A stretch of DNA of 64,000 nucleotides. Source: Deferribacteres bacterium. GTDB taxonomy: Bacteria > Zhuqueibacterota > Zhuqueibacteria > Zhuqueibacterales > Geothermadaptataceae. The DNA is taken from positions 496,001 through 560,000 of the forward strand of contig JACKDE010000001.1 of assembly GCA_020633675.1 (NCBI GenBank), in the 5' to 3' direction. Shown piece after piece: positions 53,794 through 63,019 of this stretch; the stretch's first letter is position 1; each line of letters opens with the position of its first letter. A model generated the notes under the pieces. The model searched no databases. It was not told the origin of the DNA and worked only from the letters and a program-made list of their open reading frames with translations. A program made the translations under genes and the position numbers.

Positions 53794-54207
53794 ATGGAAA
53801 ATCATCGGTCTCTATGTAGAAATTTTGTGTTGGCGGCATTGACGGCCATCATCATCTTGCCCGCAACAAGTTGGGCGCAACCTCGTGGCATGCGAATGCC
53901 GGATTCGAGCCAGATTGCAGCAAATTTCGACTCTTTGGCATTGAGAATCGCGCTGGCGGACAGCCAAAAAAGCAAAGTGCGCGACATCTATTTTGCTTCC
54001 TTTGATGAGACCAGGAAGCTGATGGCAAGCGGCAGCGGCGACTTTCGCGCGATGATGCAGGATCGTCGCAAAATTGTAGAGAAACGCGATAATGATATCA
54101 AAGCACTGCTCTCCGATGATCAGAAAAAAGCGTACGACAAATACATCGAAGAAGAGCGCGCCCAAATGCGAAGCCGAATGGGGCAACGAAGACGACCGGG
54201 CAATTGA
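53794..54207 (+). CDS. Small Spy-like periplasmic protein
   Basis: A 137-residue protein with signal peptide (LAALTAIIILPATSWA) and a helical body rich in Met/Arg/Lys/Asp (LSDDQKKAYDKYIEEERAQM; FDETRKLMASGSGDFRAMMQ), resembling the Spy/LTxxQ group. Follows the first RND pump by 73 bases. The minus-strand relative at 14893 has the same design. Confidence 0.6.
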   Translation: MENHRSLCRNFVLAALTAIIILPATSWAQPRGMRMPDSSQIAANFDSLALRIALADSQKSKVRDIYFASFDETRKLMASGSGDFRAMMQDRRKIVEKRDNDIKALLSDDQKKAYDKYIEEERAQMRSRMGQRRRPGN

Positions 54208-54320
54208 ATTTTGAATGCTGAATGGCGAATGACGAAGTGGATTCCCCTTCAAAATTCATGATTCGATATTCGAAATTCACAAAAAGCTGAACATGAGTAT
54301 CGAATCAAGAATGCCGAATC
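54205..54320. repeat. GAATTTTGAATGCTGAAT word tract (left of broken gene)
   Basis: Reiterated gaattttgaatgctgaatg, cgaatgacgaagtgg, gattcgatattcgaaattc and tcgaatcaagaatgccgaatc, on both strands, between the Spy-like gene and the pseudogene. Confidence 0.7.
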
Positions 54321-54350
54321 ACAAATCTTGAAATACAAAGGTGGGAGAAG

Positions 54351-54713
54351 GTGAAAAAATATGATTTGGAAGAGCGATTGATCGAATTTGCTATTTGTGT
54401 CTGTTGACTCGTCGAGAACGTACCAGCGACAAGAGTTGGAAATCATGTTGTAGGCCAAATCATACGAAGTGCCACCTCGCCAGCACCAAATTATGGCGAG
54501 GCACAAAGTGCAGAGTCCCGGAGAGATTTCATTCACAAAATGAATATTTGTCTGAAAGAATTGCGAGAAACCCATGTTTGGCTGAAGTTTACCTTGCGAA
54601 TGAATCTTCTGCAAAACGATGAAATCCATCCGGTGATTGTCGAATGTAATGAATTGATTTCAATTTTTGTGAAGAGCATTACTACAGCGCAAAAAAATGA
54701 GCACATGAAATAA
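54351..54713 (+). pseudogene. Four-helix-bundle protein (23S rRNA intervening-sequence type), broken by UGA
   Basis: A GTG at 54351 with a ggag site opens a 120-codon frame ending TAA at 54711-54713. The product text LVENVPATRVGNHVVGQIIR, SPAPNYGEAQSAESRRDFIH and NICLKELRETHVWLKFTLR is the four-helix-bundle/IVP family, whose members are about 120 residues. Codon 19 is TGA (54405-54407) where homologues usually have Arg or Lys, consistent with CGA to TGA. No frameshift. GAATTTCGAAT-type tracts lie on both sides. The UGA is judged a nonsense mutation, not selenocysteine. Confidence 0.8.
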
Positions 54714-54721
54714 ATTAAAAC

Positions 54722-54806
54722 CACTTCGATATTCAATATTCAGCATTCGATATTCGAAATTCCGAATCGGCAATTGAATTTTGAATGATGAATCACGAAT
54801 TTCGAA
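54722..54806. repeat. GAATTTCGAAT word tract (right of broken gene)
   Basis: cacttcgatattcaatattc, agcattcgatattcgaaattc and gaattttgaatgatgaatcac with both orientations; partly an inverted counterpart of the tract at 54205. Confidence 0.7.
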
Positions 54807-54869
54807 GGCAATATTCATATCGGTATTTGTCATTCAAGCTGAATTCACTCATAAGAAAGATAGCGTACA

Positions 54870-57800
54870 ATGAAACTCGTCCAATTTTCAATTTCACGTC
54901 CGGTGACCATCACCATGCTTATGGTAGCGGTGGTGATTTTCGGTATGGTGGCGTTCGAGCGCCTGCCGATCAATTTGCTGCCGGATATTTCCTATCCAAC
55001 CCTGACGATTCGCACCGAATACGAAGGGACCGCTCCGGGCGAAATGGAATACCTGATCTCCAAGCCCATTGAAGAAGCTGTGGGCGTGGTTTCCGGTGTC
55101 GTGCGTACCAGCTCGACCTCCCGCCCGGGTGTCTCGGACGTTATCATCGAATTCGAGTGGGCAACCAATATGGATTTCGCCTCACTGGATGTGCGTGAAA
55201 AGCTCGACATGCTCAATTTGCCGAATGGAGCCGAAGCGCCGATTTTGTTGCGTTTTGACCCGTCACTCGATCCAATCATGCGTATCGCTCTCGCTGGCGA
55301 AGAAGACCTGATCGCCTTGCGCTTGCTGGCGGAAGAACGCATCAAGCAGGACATCGAATCGCTGGAAGGAGTGGCTTCGGTACAGGTGTCGGGTGGGCTT
55401 GAGGAAGAGGTTCAAATCAACGTCAACGAAGGCCGCTTGGCGCAAATGGGCATTCCGATCAATACGGTAGCTCAACGGCTCTCGCAGGAGAACGTCAACC
55501 TGACTGGCGGACTGCTGAAAGATGGCGAAGCGGAGTTTCTGGTTCGAACTTTGAATGAGTTTCAGCGACCCGATGAAATGAAGGACATTGTAGTGGGTAT
55601 GCGTGGCAACGCACCGGTTTTGCTCAAGGACGTGGCAAACATTCGCAAAAGCCATAAAGAACGCAAGGTCATCACCCACCTGAATGGCAGCGAATCGGTC
55701 GAGATCGCGATCTACAAGGAAGCTGACAAGAACACTGTGCGGGTTGCGGACGCAGTGAAGGCCCGGCTTGCTGAAATCATGCATGAGTATGAGCGCTTCA
55801 ATGTCCCGATCAACATGACGATTGTCAACGATCAATCGCTTTTTATCCAAAACTCGGTCGATGAAGTCCTTAACACTGCTATCATCGGCGGCGTGCTGGC
55901 GATCATTGTCCTGTTTGTGTTCTTGCGCAGCTTAAAAAGTACCGTCATCATTAGTCTGTCAATTCCCATTTCGATTATCGTGACATTTTTTTTCATGTTC
56001 GTTTCGAATGTCTCGCTCAATATCATGTCGCTGGGCGGACTGGCGCTGGGTGTCGGCATGCTGGTGGACAATGCGATTGTTGTGTTGGAAGCGATCGACC
56101 GCTACAAGCGCGATGGCATGTCGCTGTCCGAGGCTTCAGACAAAGGCGCAAGTGAAGTTGGCACGGCCGTCATCGCCTCAACGCTGACCACGGTTTGCGT
56201 GTTTGTGCCGATCATTTTTGTGGAAGGCATCGCCGGACAGTTGTTCAACGATCAGGCCCTGACAGTGACGTTCTCACTGCTGGCGTCGTTGATGGTTGCG
56301 CTCACGTTGATTCCGATGTTGTCCTCCCTGCAATACAAGCCTGCACCGGTGGTCATGAAAGAAAAAAGCAAGCTACGTACATCACTGGCGCGAATTTTTG
56401 TCGATGGCCCGGCTTTTATTGTGAAATTTCTCGGCATGCTTATCGAAGCGGTACGCAAAGCGTTACAGTTCCTTTTTGGCTGGATCCTGAAGGGGTTTGA
56501 TCATTTCCTGCACCGCTTTACCGAAGGCTATCCTCGTTTTCTTGAAAAGGTGCTACAGCAACGCGCCCGCTTCTTAGGTATTACAGTAGTGGTTTTTGTT
56601 CTGAGCATTTTGGGTGTTCGCCTGATCGGAACCGAACTCATCCCGGAAGTGAGCCAGGGCGAATTTTTCGTCGATGTGCTGCTGCCGATCGGGACGCCGG
56701 TAGAAGAAACCGATGAAGTCGTCAATCACATGTCGCAGATGACGCGCGGCGTAGAAGGCGTTGAAACCGTGTACACCGTCGCTGGCACAGCGGCGCAGAT
56801 GGGCTTCAGCGCGACGGAAGAACGCGAAAACATGGGCCAGCTCCATGTGCGTTTAAAGCCTGGCTATATCGGTGAAAAAGAGCAGGCTGCGATGGAAGCG
56901 CTGCGTTTGAAATTTTTAAATGTGCCGGGAATCGAGTACAAATTTTCGCGGCCAACCCTGTTTAGCTTTAAAACACCGATCGAAGTAGAAGTGCGCGGCT
57001 ACAACATCGAAGAGCTGGAGCGGCTGAGCCTGACCCTGGCGGCAGAAATGCGTGGCATTGAAGGCCTGCGCGATGTCAAGGCCAGCACCGAGGGTGGCAA
57101 TCCCGAAGTGCAGATCGTCTTTAACCGACGTAAAGTAGCCCAAATGGGCCTGGATATTTCGACGATTGGCAGCATTGTGCGCGACAAAGTGCAGGGCACG
57201 GTCAGCACCGAGCTCAACCGCCAGGATCGCAAAGTCGACATCCGTATTCGCAACCGCGAGGATGATCGCAACAGCGTCGATGATTTGCGGCGCTTGACCA
57301 TCAATCCAAGTGGTGACGTGCCGATTCCGCTGGCATCGGTCGCGGACTTGCGTCTCGAGCGCGGACCGAGCGAAATTCGCCGCGTCGATCAGGAGAGGGT
57401 GGCTTTGGTGACGGCCAACCTCGCAGGGCGCGATCTCGGCAGCGTGTCGACGGATATTCAGGCAGCCATCGATAACTTGGTGCTGCCACCGGATTTCCGT
57501 GTCACTTTCGGCGGCCAGCAAAAGGAGATGTCCACATCGTTCGACAGCATGAAACTGGCGATTGCGCTGGCGATCTTTTTGGTCTATTTGGTCATGGCAT
57601 CACAGTTCGAGTCGCTGGTGCAGCCGTTTATCATCATGTTTACCATTCCATTCGCGGCCATCGGCGTGGTGTTGATCTTGCTGCTCACGCAAACGCCGAT
57701 CAGCGTGGTGGTGATGATTGGTTTAATTATGTTGGCGGGTATTGTGGTCAACAATGCCATTGTGCTGATCGATTACATCAATCAGCTCCGCAAGCAGGGC

Positions 57801-58052
57801 GTGGCCAAGCGCGAAGCCATCAAACAGGCCGGCAAAGTGCGTTTGCGGCCGATTTTGATGACCACGCTCACGACCGTATTGGGCCTGCTGCCGATGGCGA
57901 TTGGCATCGGAGAAGGCGCGGAGTTGCGCACGCCGATGGCGATCACTGTGATTGGTGGTCTGCTGATCGGCACGCTGCTGACGCTGGTGGTGATCCCGAC
58001 GGTATACGATCTGGTCGTGCGCGAGCAAGACGAAGCCGCAACCGTGTCGTAG
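54870..58052 (+). CDS. RND efflux pump, AcrB/HAE1-type
   Basis: A 1060-residue pump, twelve TMs with two periplasmic loops. TM4 motif GMLVDNAIVVLEAIDR with the relay Asp; GTAVIASTLTTVCVFVPIIF; C-terminal GLIMLAGIVVNNAIVLIDYIN and RLRPILMTTLTTV. It carries a longer cytoplasmic/interface stretch around 500-570 (FVDGPAFIVKFLGMLIEAVRK). Likely uses the adaptor at 48518 or an unlinked one. Weak ribosome site. A strong terminator follows. Confidence 0.94.
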   Translation: MKLVQFSISRPVTITMLMVAVVIFGMVAFERLPINLLPDISYPTLTIRTEYEGTAPGEMEYLISKPIEEAVGVVSGVVRTSSTSRPGVSDVIIEFEWATNMDFASLDVREKLDMLNLPNGAEAPILLRFDPSLDPIMRIALAGEEDLIALRLLAEERIKQDIESLEGVASVQVSGGLEEEVQINVNEGRLAQMGIPINTVAQRLSQENVNLTGGLLKDGEAEFLVRTLNEFQRPDEMKDIVVGMRGNAPVLLKDVANIRKSHKERKVITHLNGSESVEIAIYKEADKNTVRVADAVKARLAEIMHEYERFNVPINMTIVNDQSLFIQNSVDEVLNTAIIGGVLAIIVLFVFLRSLKSTVIISLSIPISIIVTFFFMFVSNVSLNIMSLGGLALGVGMLVDNAIVVLEAIDRYKRDGMSLSEASDKGASEVGTAVIASTLTTVCVFVPIIFVEGIAGQLFNDQALTVTFSLLASLMVALTLIPMLSSLQYKPAPVVMKEKSKLRTSLARIFVDGPAFIVKFLGMLIEAVRKALQFLFGWILKGFDHFLHRFTEGYPRFLEKVLQQRARFLGITVVVFVLSILGVRLIGTELIPEVSQGEFFVDVLLPIGTPVEETDEVVNHMSQMTRGVEGVETVYTVAGTAAQMGFSATEERENMGQLHVRLKPGYIGEKEQAAMEALRLKFLNVPGIEYKFSRPTLFSFKTPIEVEVRGYNIEELERLSLTLAAEMRGIEGLRDVKASTEGGNPEVQIVFNRRKVAQMGLDISTIGSIVRDKVQGTVSTELNRQDRKVDIRIRNREDDRNSVDDLRRLTINPSGDVPIPLASVADLRLERGPSEIRRVDQERVALVTANLAGRDLGSVSTDIQAAIDNLVLPPDFRVTFGGQQKEMSTSFDSMKLAIALAIFLVYLVMASQFESLVQPFIIMFTIPFAAIGVVLILLLTQTPISVVVMIGLIMLAGIVVNNAIVLIDYINQLRKQGVAKREAIKQAGKVRLRPILMTTLTTVLGLLPMAIGIGEGAELRTPMAITVIGGLLIGTLLTLVVIPTVYDLVVREQDEAATVS

Positions 58053-58115
58053 TTCTTTTACTTGCCTCAAGGCGCGAGTAAAGCTCGCCAGCCCAATTAC
58101 ATTATTGTTGCATGC

Positions 58116-58145
58116 AAGGCCCGTTGATAAGCGGGCCTTTTTTGA
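58116..58145 (+). terminator. Rho-independent terminator after RND pump
   Basis: aaggcccg (58116-58123) with cgggcctt (58132-58139), 8-bp stem, then six T. Confidence 0.92.
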
Positions 58146-58454
58146 TTAGATGATAATTCGCTGAGTATAAACAGTTTTCAGCGTTCGATCACGATAGAAA
58201 GCAAAATTTTTGAACGTAGAACCTGCGCGATACTTCTTGACAATTCGAACTGGCTTTTGCAAGTTGAGGCCTCTTCATAGGAGGGTGCTAACAAGTCCAA
58301 GTTGAATCAGTCAGTTGTTTTAATTCCCCTTTTGTGTGTTGGCTGAAAAATCGGGATGATCGTCCCTGTAAGAAATTGAAACAATGAGAGTGCGGCACCC
58401 AGATTAAACGACACGAAAATTTGACGTTTAGTATTGCTTTAGGAAAAACAGGTT
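58146..58454. other. Intergenic stretch, nothing recognised
   Basis: No gene, RNA or repeat seen. It must contain the promoter of the SRPBCC gene. Confidence 0.5.
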
Positions 58455-58955
58455 ATGACAAAATACATTATCATTTCAATAGTCATGGCAATTGTTTTGT
58501 TTTTGCTGTTTCGTGACAAAGAGCCCGTTATGGCGAGTGCAGAAATTGTTGCGAATGCACCTATAGAGAAGGTATGGGACATTGAAACGGATTTAAACAA
58601 TTGGGACGAGTGGAACTCTGATATCGAAAGCATGGTAGTCAATGGGGAAATAGGCACCGGGACTGAATTTGTATGGAAAGCTGGTGGCATAACCATAGAA
58701 TCAACTATAACCGAATACGAACCACACACGCGGATCGCCTGGAAAGGCAAAACTTTCGGCATTAATGCATCTCATCTCTGGAACTTCGCCAATAAAGGAG
58801 ATTCCACGCATATTTATACCGAGGAAAAATTTACTGGAATCCTACCTTGGTTAATGCCGGGCACCATGAGAAGCCAAATTGATAAAGCGCTAAAGCACGG
58901 AGTTCAAGCCCTTAAGAGCGCTGCCGAGAAAGAAAATTCCAACAATGCGAATTAA
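58455..58955 (+). CDS. SRPBCC (START/polyketide-cyclase-like) membrane-anchored protein
   Basis: A 166-residue protein: one N-terminal TM (IIISIVMAIVLFLLF) and a SRPBCC ligand-binding fold (~27-160) with ASAEIVANAPIEKVWDIETD, NNWDEWNSDIESM and THIYTEEKFTG. Such domains bind hydrophobic ligands; the ligand is unknown. Confidence 0.85.
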   Translation: MTKYIIISIVMAIVLFLLFRDKEPVMASAEIVANAPIEKVWDIETDLNNWDEWNSDIESMVVNGEIGTGTEFVWKAGGITIESTITEYEPHTRIAWKGKTFGINASHLWNFANKGDSTHIYTEEKFTGILPWLMPGTMRSQIDKALKHGVQALKSAAEKENSNNAN

Positions 58956-59047
58956 AACCGATCCTAAATGTAGATGCGCTTCATTTGCGTCCGGTTATTT
59001 GCAATACTCTCTACATGCAACCTTGCACGATATTTTTTTGATCAACC

Positions 59048-59557
59048 ATGAACAAAATTTCCATCAAAAGCCTCTTTCCAAAAGAGCACAAAAGCATACA
59101 CATTTTTATCGTGACAGCACTGATTTTGCTGGCAGTCGGGATTTTTGCGCCGCTTTTCACAGCCAACAAATACATCTTTTTCAGCAGAACATTATCCCTT
59201 TATTCCATGCTGCTGTATTTCCTCGCTGAAAAACAATATTTTTTCATGCTCAGTATGCTGGGACTTGGCATGCTTTTACCAGTCGTCAAATTGGGTGCCA
59301 TTGCCCATGTTTGGCATGCCAGCTTTGCCGGGATCGAACAAGCCAAAAAACGAATGTCGTTCGTAAGCCGTTTTTTAAGCTATTTTGTCCTCGATGTCAT
59401 TTTCGTTGGCATGCTCATTTACATGATCCTGTTTCAAATCAATGCCCGAATTGAATGGCAGTTTGGCATCTATTGTTATGTCATTTCGATCTTAATAATC
59501 TTTCTTATGTCGCTGAGAATGCTATTGATTCGAAAAAGGCTTTTCGAAAAAGGCTAA
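59048..59557 (+). CDS. PqiA-like membrane protein
   Basis: A 169-residue protein with four TMs in the paraquat-inducible protein A pattern: AVGIFAPLFTANKYIFFSRT, LGMLLPVVKLGAI, SYFVLDVIFVGMLIYMIL and FGIYCYVISILIIFLM. The N-terminal cysteine ribbon of full-length PqiA is absent. Role probably in envelope lipid homeostasis. Confidence 0.72.
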   Translation: MNKISIKSLFPKEHKSIHIFIVTALILLAVGIFAPLFTANKYIFFSRTLSLYSMLLYFLAEKQYFFMLSMLGLGMLLPVVKLGAIAHVWHASFAGIEQAKKRMSFVSRFLSYFVLDVIFVGMLIYMILFQINARIEWQFGIYCYVISILIIFLMSLRMLLIRKRLFEKG

Positions 59558-59565
59558 TCCCAAGA

Positions 59566-60111
59566 TCACTCCCGCATGTACTCTTCCACCTCCACCCCCA
59601 GTCCATCCGCAAGGCGATTGACGAACGCATAGTAGCAGGCCACCTGGCAGATGTCGAGAATGGCTGAATCGGAAAAACCAGCCTGCCGCAAATGTTCGAC
59701 ATCCGCTTTTTCGATGCGGCTGGGCGTGATCGTCAGTTTGGCCACATAGTCCAGCATGGCACGATCCGCAGCAGCCAGCTCGAGTTGGCGATAATCCTCT
59801 GCCAGCATCGCCACCTCCGCGTCCGGCATGCCCAATCGACGGAGTCCCGCTCCGTGGTGCACCAGTCAGTAATGGCAGTGGTTGAGCGCCGACACCACCA
59901 CTGCAACCATCTCCCGCTGCAGGCGCGACAGCTCAGATTTGCCGCGCATCAGCCAGGAATAGAGTTCAAAATGCGCCCGCATCGAGCGCGGATTGTGTGA
60001 GTGGATTTTTAAAATATTGTCCAGATTGCCATCGCTGCCGCAGTATTTTTGATAGAGTTTTTTCAACTCACTGCCAGCGGCTTGCTCCGGAACATAGCTG
60101 ATAAACGCCAT
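59566..60111 (-). CDS. Putative selenoprotein, CMD/alkylhydroperoxidase-like (CxxU)
   Basis: An ATG at 60111 reads 181 residues to 59566 with one in-frame TGA at 59866-59868. Both halves are one continuous CMD-family (peroxidase-related) protein: LQREMVAVVVSALNHCHY-U-LVHHGAGLRRLGMP. In Cys relatives the site is CHYC followed by two His, so U82 replaces the resolving/attacking cysteine of the C79-x-x-C motif. A hairpin follows UGA at SECIS spacing. Gene callers will split it (60111-59866 and 59862-59566). AhpD/CMD-type selenoproteins are already known from metagenomic surveys, which supports this reading. Confidence 0.85.
59839..59855 (-). promoter_or_regulatory. Candidate bacterial SECIS element
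   Basis: On the minus strand acggag (59855-59850) pairs perfectly with ctccgt (59844-59839) around the loop cggga, 10 bases after UGA; the loop starts 17 bases after UGA and holds consecutive G, as bacterial SECIS elements do. Confidence 0.7.
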
Positions 60112-60289
60112 TTAATCTCTCCCGTTGTTTATTCGCGAAAATTTGTATCATTCATGGCCGAATCTTCGATTTTTATCTCATCGGCTTTCGACACCGAGCA
60201 ATGTGGTCACGGATCGATGCAAACACAAGTGTAACCGCACATGCCGCTGCGAATAAGCCTGTTTGATACAGTGTCGCCGCTTTGCAGGC

Positions 60290-60318
60290 TTGACATTTAC
60301 ACACTTGTTTTTTAGGCA
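60290..60318 (+). promoter_or_regulatory. Possible sigma-70-like promoter for ubiE
   Basis: ttgaca at 60290-60295 matches the -35 consensus; 17 bases later taggca is a poor -10. Upstream of the ubiE start. Confidence 0.25.
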
Positions 60319-60382
60319 AAATTACGCTATTTTGGTCGCAATTCTCACAAATGTGTATACCGTTTTGTGCATCGAATCCATC

Positions 60383-61132
60383 ATGAATCGGTCAATCGAA
60401 AGCTTTAAATCTATGTCGAAATCTCTCGTCAACTTTCAAACGCCATCGGAAAAGGCCAGCTATGTGCGCAACATGTTTGACCAGATCTCCGGCCGCTACG
60501 ATTTGATGAATCGCGTCATGACCGGCGGCCAGGATGTCAGATGGCGGCGACTGGCGATTGAAAAGGCCCAACTGCCTGTCGATGGCAAACTGCTGGATAT
60601 TGCCTGTGGCACTGGCGATCTGGCTTTTTCCGCGTTGCCCAAACAACCTGAGCTGGTGGCGGCTGCCGACTTCAGTCTGAATATGGTCAGAATCGGCAAG
60701 GAGAAATTGCGCGATCATGAAACGATCCGCTTTCTCGGCGCGGACGGACTGGCCATGCCGTTCCGTACCGGCAGTTTCGATGCGGTGGTGACCGGCTTCA
60801 GCATGCGCAACGTGATCGATGTCGGCACGTTCATCGCAGAGATGGCGCGGGTGGTGCGGCCGGGCGGCAAAGTTGTGATTCTCGAAATCACGCCGGTGAA
60901 CAATCGTCTGTTCGGCCCGCTGTTCCGGTTCTATTTTCATAAAGTCGTACCGTTCGTGGGTGGACTGCTGAGTGGCAACCGTGATGCCTATACCTATCTG
61001 CCGCAATCGGTCGATATCTTTTTAACCGCAGACCAACTGAAAGAAAAAATGGCGCAAACCGGCCTTCGGGATGTGCACTATAGGAAACTCAATTTCGGTA
61101 CTGTTGCGTTGCACTGGGGGACGGTTGGATGA
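60383..61132 (+). CDS. ubiE: Demethylmenaquinone/ubiquinone methyltransferase
   Basis: A 249-residue class I methyltransferase with UbiE/MenG signatures: YVRNMFDQISGRYDLMNRVM, motif I LLDIACGTGDLAF, ADFSLNMV, FDAVVTGFSMRNV, and GGKVVILEITPV. It methylates demethylmenaquinone (or a ubiquinone precursor). An ATG 10 codons downstream (60413) is the other candidate start. The open frame runs further up without family similarity. Confidence 0.93.
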   Translation: MNRSIESFKSMSKSLVNFQTPSEKASYVRNMFDQISGRYDLMNRVMTGGQDVRWRRLAIEKAQLPVDGKLLDIACGTGDLAFSALPKQPELVAAADFSLNMVRIGKEKLRDHETIRFLGADGLAMPFRTGSFDAVVTGFSMRNVIDVGTFIAEMARVVRPGGKVVILEITPVNNRLFGPLFRFYFHKVVPFVGGLLSGNRDAYTYLPQSVDIFLTADQLKEKMAQTGLRDVHYRKLNFGTVALHWGTVG

Positions 61133-61206
61133 GAAGAAACTTGAAACTCGAGACTTGTTCATGTGGCGAGTTTCAAATTTCCAGTGTCCATTTTCAAGGA
61201 GCTACC

Positions 61207-61602
61207 ATGAAAATCGATCATATCGGTATTGCCGTTTCGAACTTGCAGGCGGCAGTGCAAAAATATCAGGCTCTTTTTCAAAAAGCACCGGACCATATCG
61301 AACAGATTGACAATCAGCGCGTGAATATCGCGATGTTCCGTGTGGGCGAGCCGTCTGTGGAGTTGCTGGAAGGCACGGATGATGAGTCGCCGATTTCGCA
61401 GTACATCCAAAAAAGAGGCGAGGGTATCCACCACATCTGCTTCGATGTGGATGATCTTGATGCCGCGATTGCTGCGGCTGAACAGTCCGGCATGGAGAAA
61501 ATTCCGCAAGACGATGATCGCGGCGCGGGAGGCACACGCGTCGCATTTTTGCACCCGAAAACCACCGGCGGTGTCCTGATTGAGCTGGTTCAAAAATCAT
61601 AA
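61207..61602 (+). CDS. mce: Methylmalonyl-CoA epimerase
   Basis: A 131-residue vicinal-oxygen-chelate protein: KIDHIGIAVSNLQAAVQKYQ, RVGEPSVELLEGTDDESPI, GEGIHHICFDVDDLDAAI and a final GGVLIELVQKS. Metal ligands H5 (KIDHIG), H in GIHHICFDVDD, and E in VLIELV are visible. It interconverts the two methylmalonyl-CoA epimers in propionate metabolism. Start chosen by aagga site 5-6 bases before ATG. Confidence 0.92.
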   Translation: MKIDHIGIAVSNLQAAVQKYQALFQKAPDHIEQIDNQRVNIAMFRVGEPSVELLEGTDDESPISQYIQKRGEGIHHICFDVDDLDAAIAAAEQSGMEKIPQDDDRGAGGTRVAFLHPKTTGGVLIELVQKS

Positions 61603-61839
61603 ACGGGCATGGGTACCCTGCCTGTGCTCCGCTCTGTTCCAACCTTCAAAACTTTCCTCGATTTTTGCCTGTTTCGTTAATCTTTCCTTTGACTTAGAAG
61701 GGCATTCTTTTATATTCGAAGGCTGTTATATTAGCAGAACTTATTCTTCTCAACCTTGAAAAATCAACTTTGTGCGTTCTGCATTTTCCAGATTTTCTAC
61801 GATCATTCTATATTGATAAATGGCAAAGGAGGTGTATTC

Positions 61840-62964
61840 TTGAAGATTGGCGTACTGCGCGAGAAAGCAGATAATGAAACGCGAGTCGCTTTGGTGCCAT
61901 CGATGGTATCGATCTTGACGAAAGCGAATCACGAAGTTTTGGTGGAATCTGGCGCTGGCTCCAAAGCCATGTTCTCTGATGACAAATACAAAGAAGCCGG
62001 TGCAGCGATTGCCTCCAAAAGTGCGGATATTTTTGCCAAATGCGATCTGGTTTTGAAAGTGCAGCCTCTGCAAGATGACGAAATCGGATCTTTGAAAGAA
62101 GGATCAACTTTTATCGGCTACATGGCCCCTTTCACCCAAAAAGAAGCCGTGAAAAAAATTGCCGATAAAAAAGTCACATCGTTCGCGATGGATTTCATTC
62201 CGAGAACCACGCGCGCTCAAAGCATGGACGCGCTCAGCTCACAAGCGACGGCAGCTGGCTATTACGCTGTACTGACGGCTGCGACCCAATTGCCCAAATT
62301 TTTTCCACTGCTGATGACGGCCGCCGGAACGATTCCCCCGGCGACTGTGCTGATTTTGGGTGCTGGCGTGGCTGGCTTACAAGCCATTGCGACGGCCAAA
62401 CGATTGGGCGCGAAGGTCGAAGCATTCGATCCGCGCGTTGCGGTGAAAGAGCAAGTGATGAGTCTCGGCGCACAGTTCATCGAAATGGAGCTCCCCGAAG
62501 ATATGGAGACTTCCGGCGGATATGCGAAGGAAGCTACGGAAGAATTCATCAAGAAAGAGCACGAAGCGATTGGTGCGCGTTTGCCGAAAGTAGATGTGGT
62601 GATTACCACCGCACAGGTTTTCGGTAAAGCGGCGCCGGTGCTCATTACCGAAGAAATGGTGAAAAGATTGCGTCCCGGCTCGATCATCATCGATTTGGCT
62701 GCCGAGCAGGGCGGGAACTGTCCGTTGACGGAGCCGGGGAAAGTCATCGAAAAGCACGGTGTGGTGATCGATGGAACCCTGAATTTGCCCGCAAAAATGC
62801 CGGTGCATGCCAGCCAGATGTACTCCAAAAACATCACCAACCTGTTCAAACACATTTACGGCACCGAAAGCGGCGAACTGGATTTTGAGGATGAAATCAC
62901 CAAAGGCGCTTGCATTACCCACGGCGGCGAGATTGTGAATGAATTCCTGAAAAGTCGTATGTAG
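61840..62964 (+). CDS. pntAA: NAD(P) transhydrogenase alpha subunit, part 1 (NAD-binding)
   Basis: A 374-residue subunit (split alpha form). KIGVLREKADNETRVALVPSM, GSTFIGYMAPFTQKEAVKKI, RAQSMDALSSQATAAGYYAV, ILGAGVAGLQAIATAKRLGA (NAD fold) and VITTAQVFGKAAPVLITEEM. Loop RAQSMDALSSQA is typical of dI. TTG start with perfect aaaggaggt site. The two-piece alpha is the usual arrangement in many bacteria. Confidence 0.95.
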   Translation: MKIGVLREKADNETRVALVPSMVSILTKANHEVLVESGAGSKAMFSDDKYKEAGAAIASKSADIFAKCDLVLKVQPLQDDEIGSLKEGSTFIGYMAPFTQKEAVKKIADKKVTSFAMDFIPRTTRAQSMDALSSQATAAGYYAVLTAATQLPKFFPLLMTAAGTIPPATVLILGAGVAGLQAIATAKRLGAKVEAFDPRVAVKEQVMSLGAQFIEMELPEDMETSGGYAKEATEEFIKKEHEAIGARLPKVDVVITTAQVFGKAAPVLITEEMVKRLRPGSIIIDLAAEQGGNCPLTEPGKVIEKHGVVIDGTLNLPAKMPVHASQMYSKNITNLFKHIYGTESGELDFEDEITKGACITHGGEIVNEFLKSRM

Positions 62965-63019
62965 TAACTTTTCTTATTGACTCGTTGAAATTTGAAATAC
63001 TGGAGAAGGGAGCGAACAG

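Noticed and set aside
54405..54407. Third selenocysteine codon, in the four-helix-bundle gene
   Set aside because: Homologues have Arg/Lys, not Cys, at this place, and no SECIS-like hairpin lies at the right distance. A C-to-T nonsense change explains it.
61129..61206. N-terminal extension of the epimerase overlapping ubiE
   Set aside because: It would translate a word-repeat tract; the ATG at 61207 has a good ribosome site and the usual start of the family.
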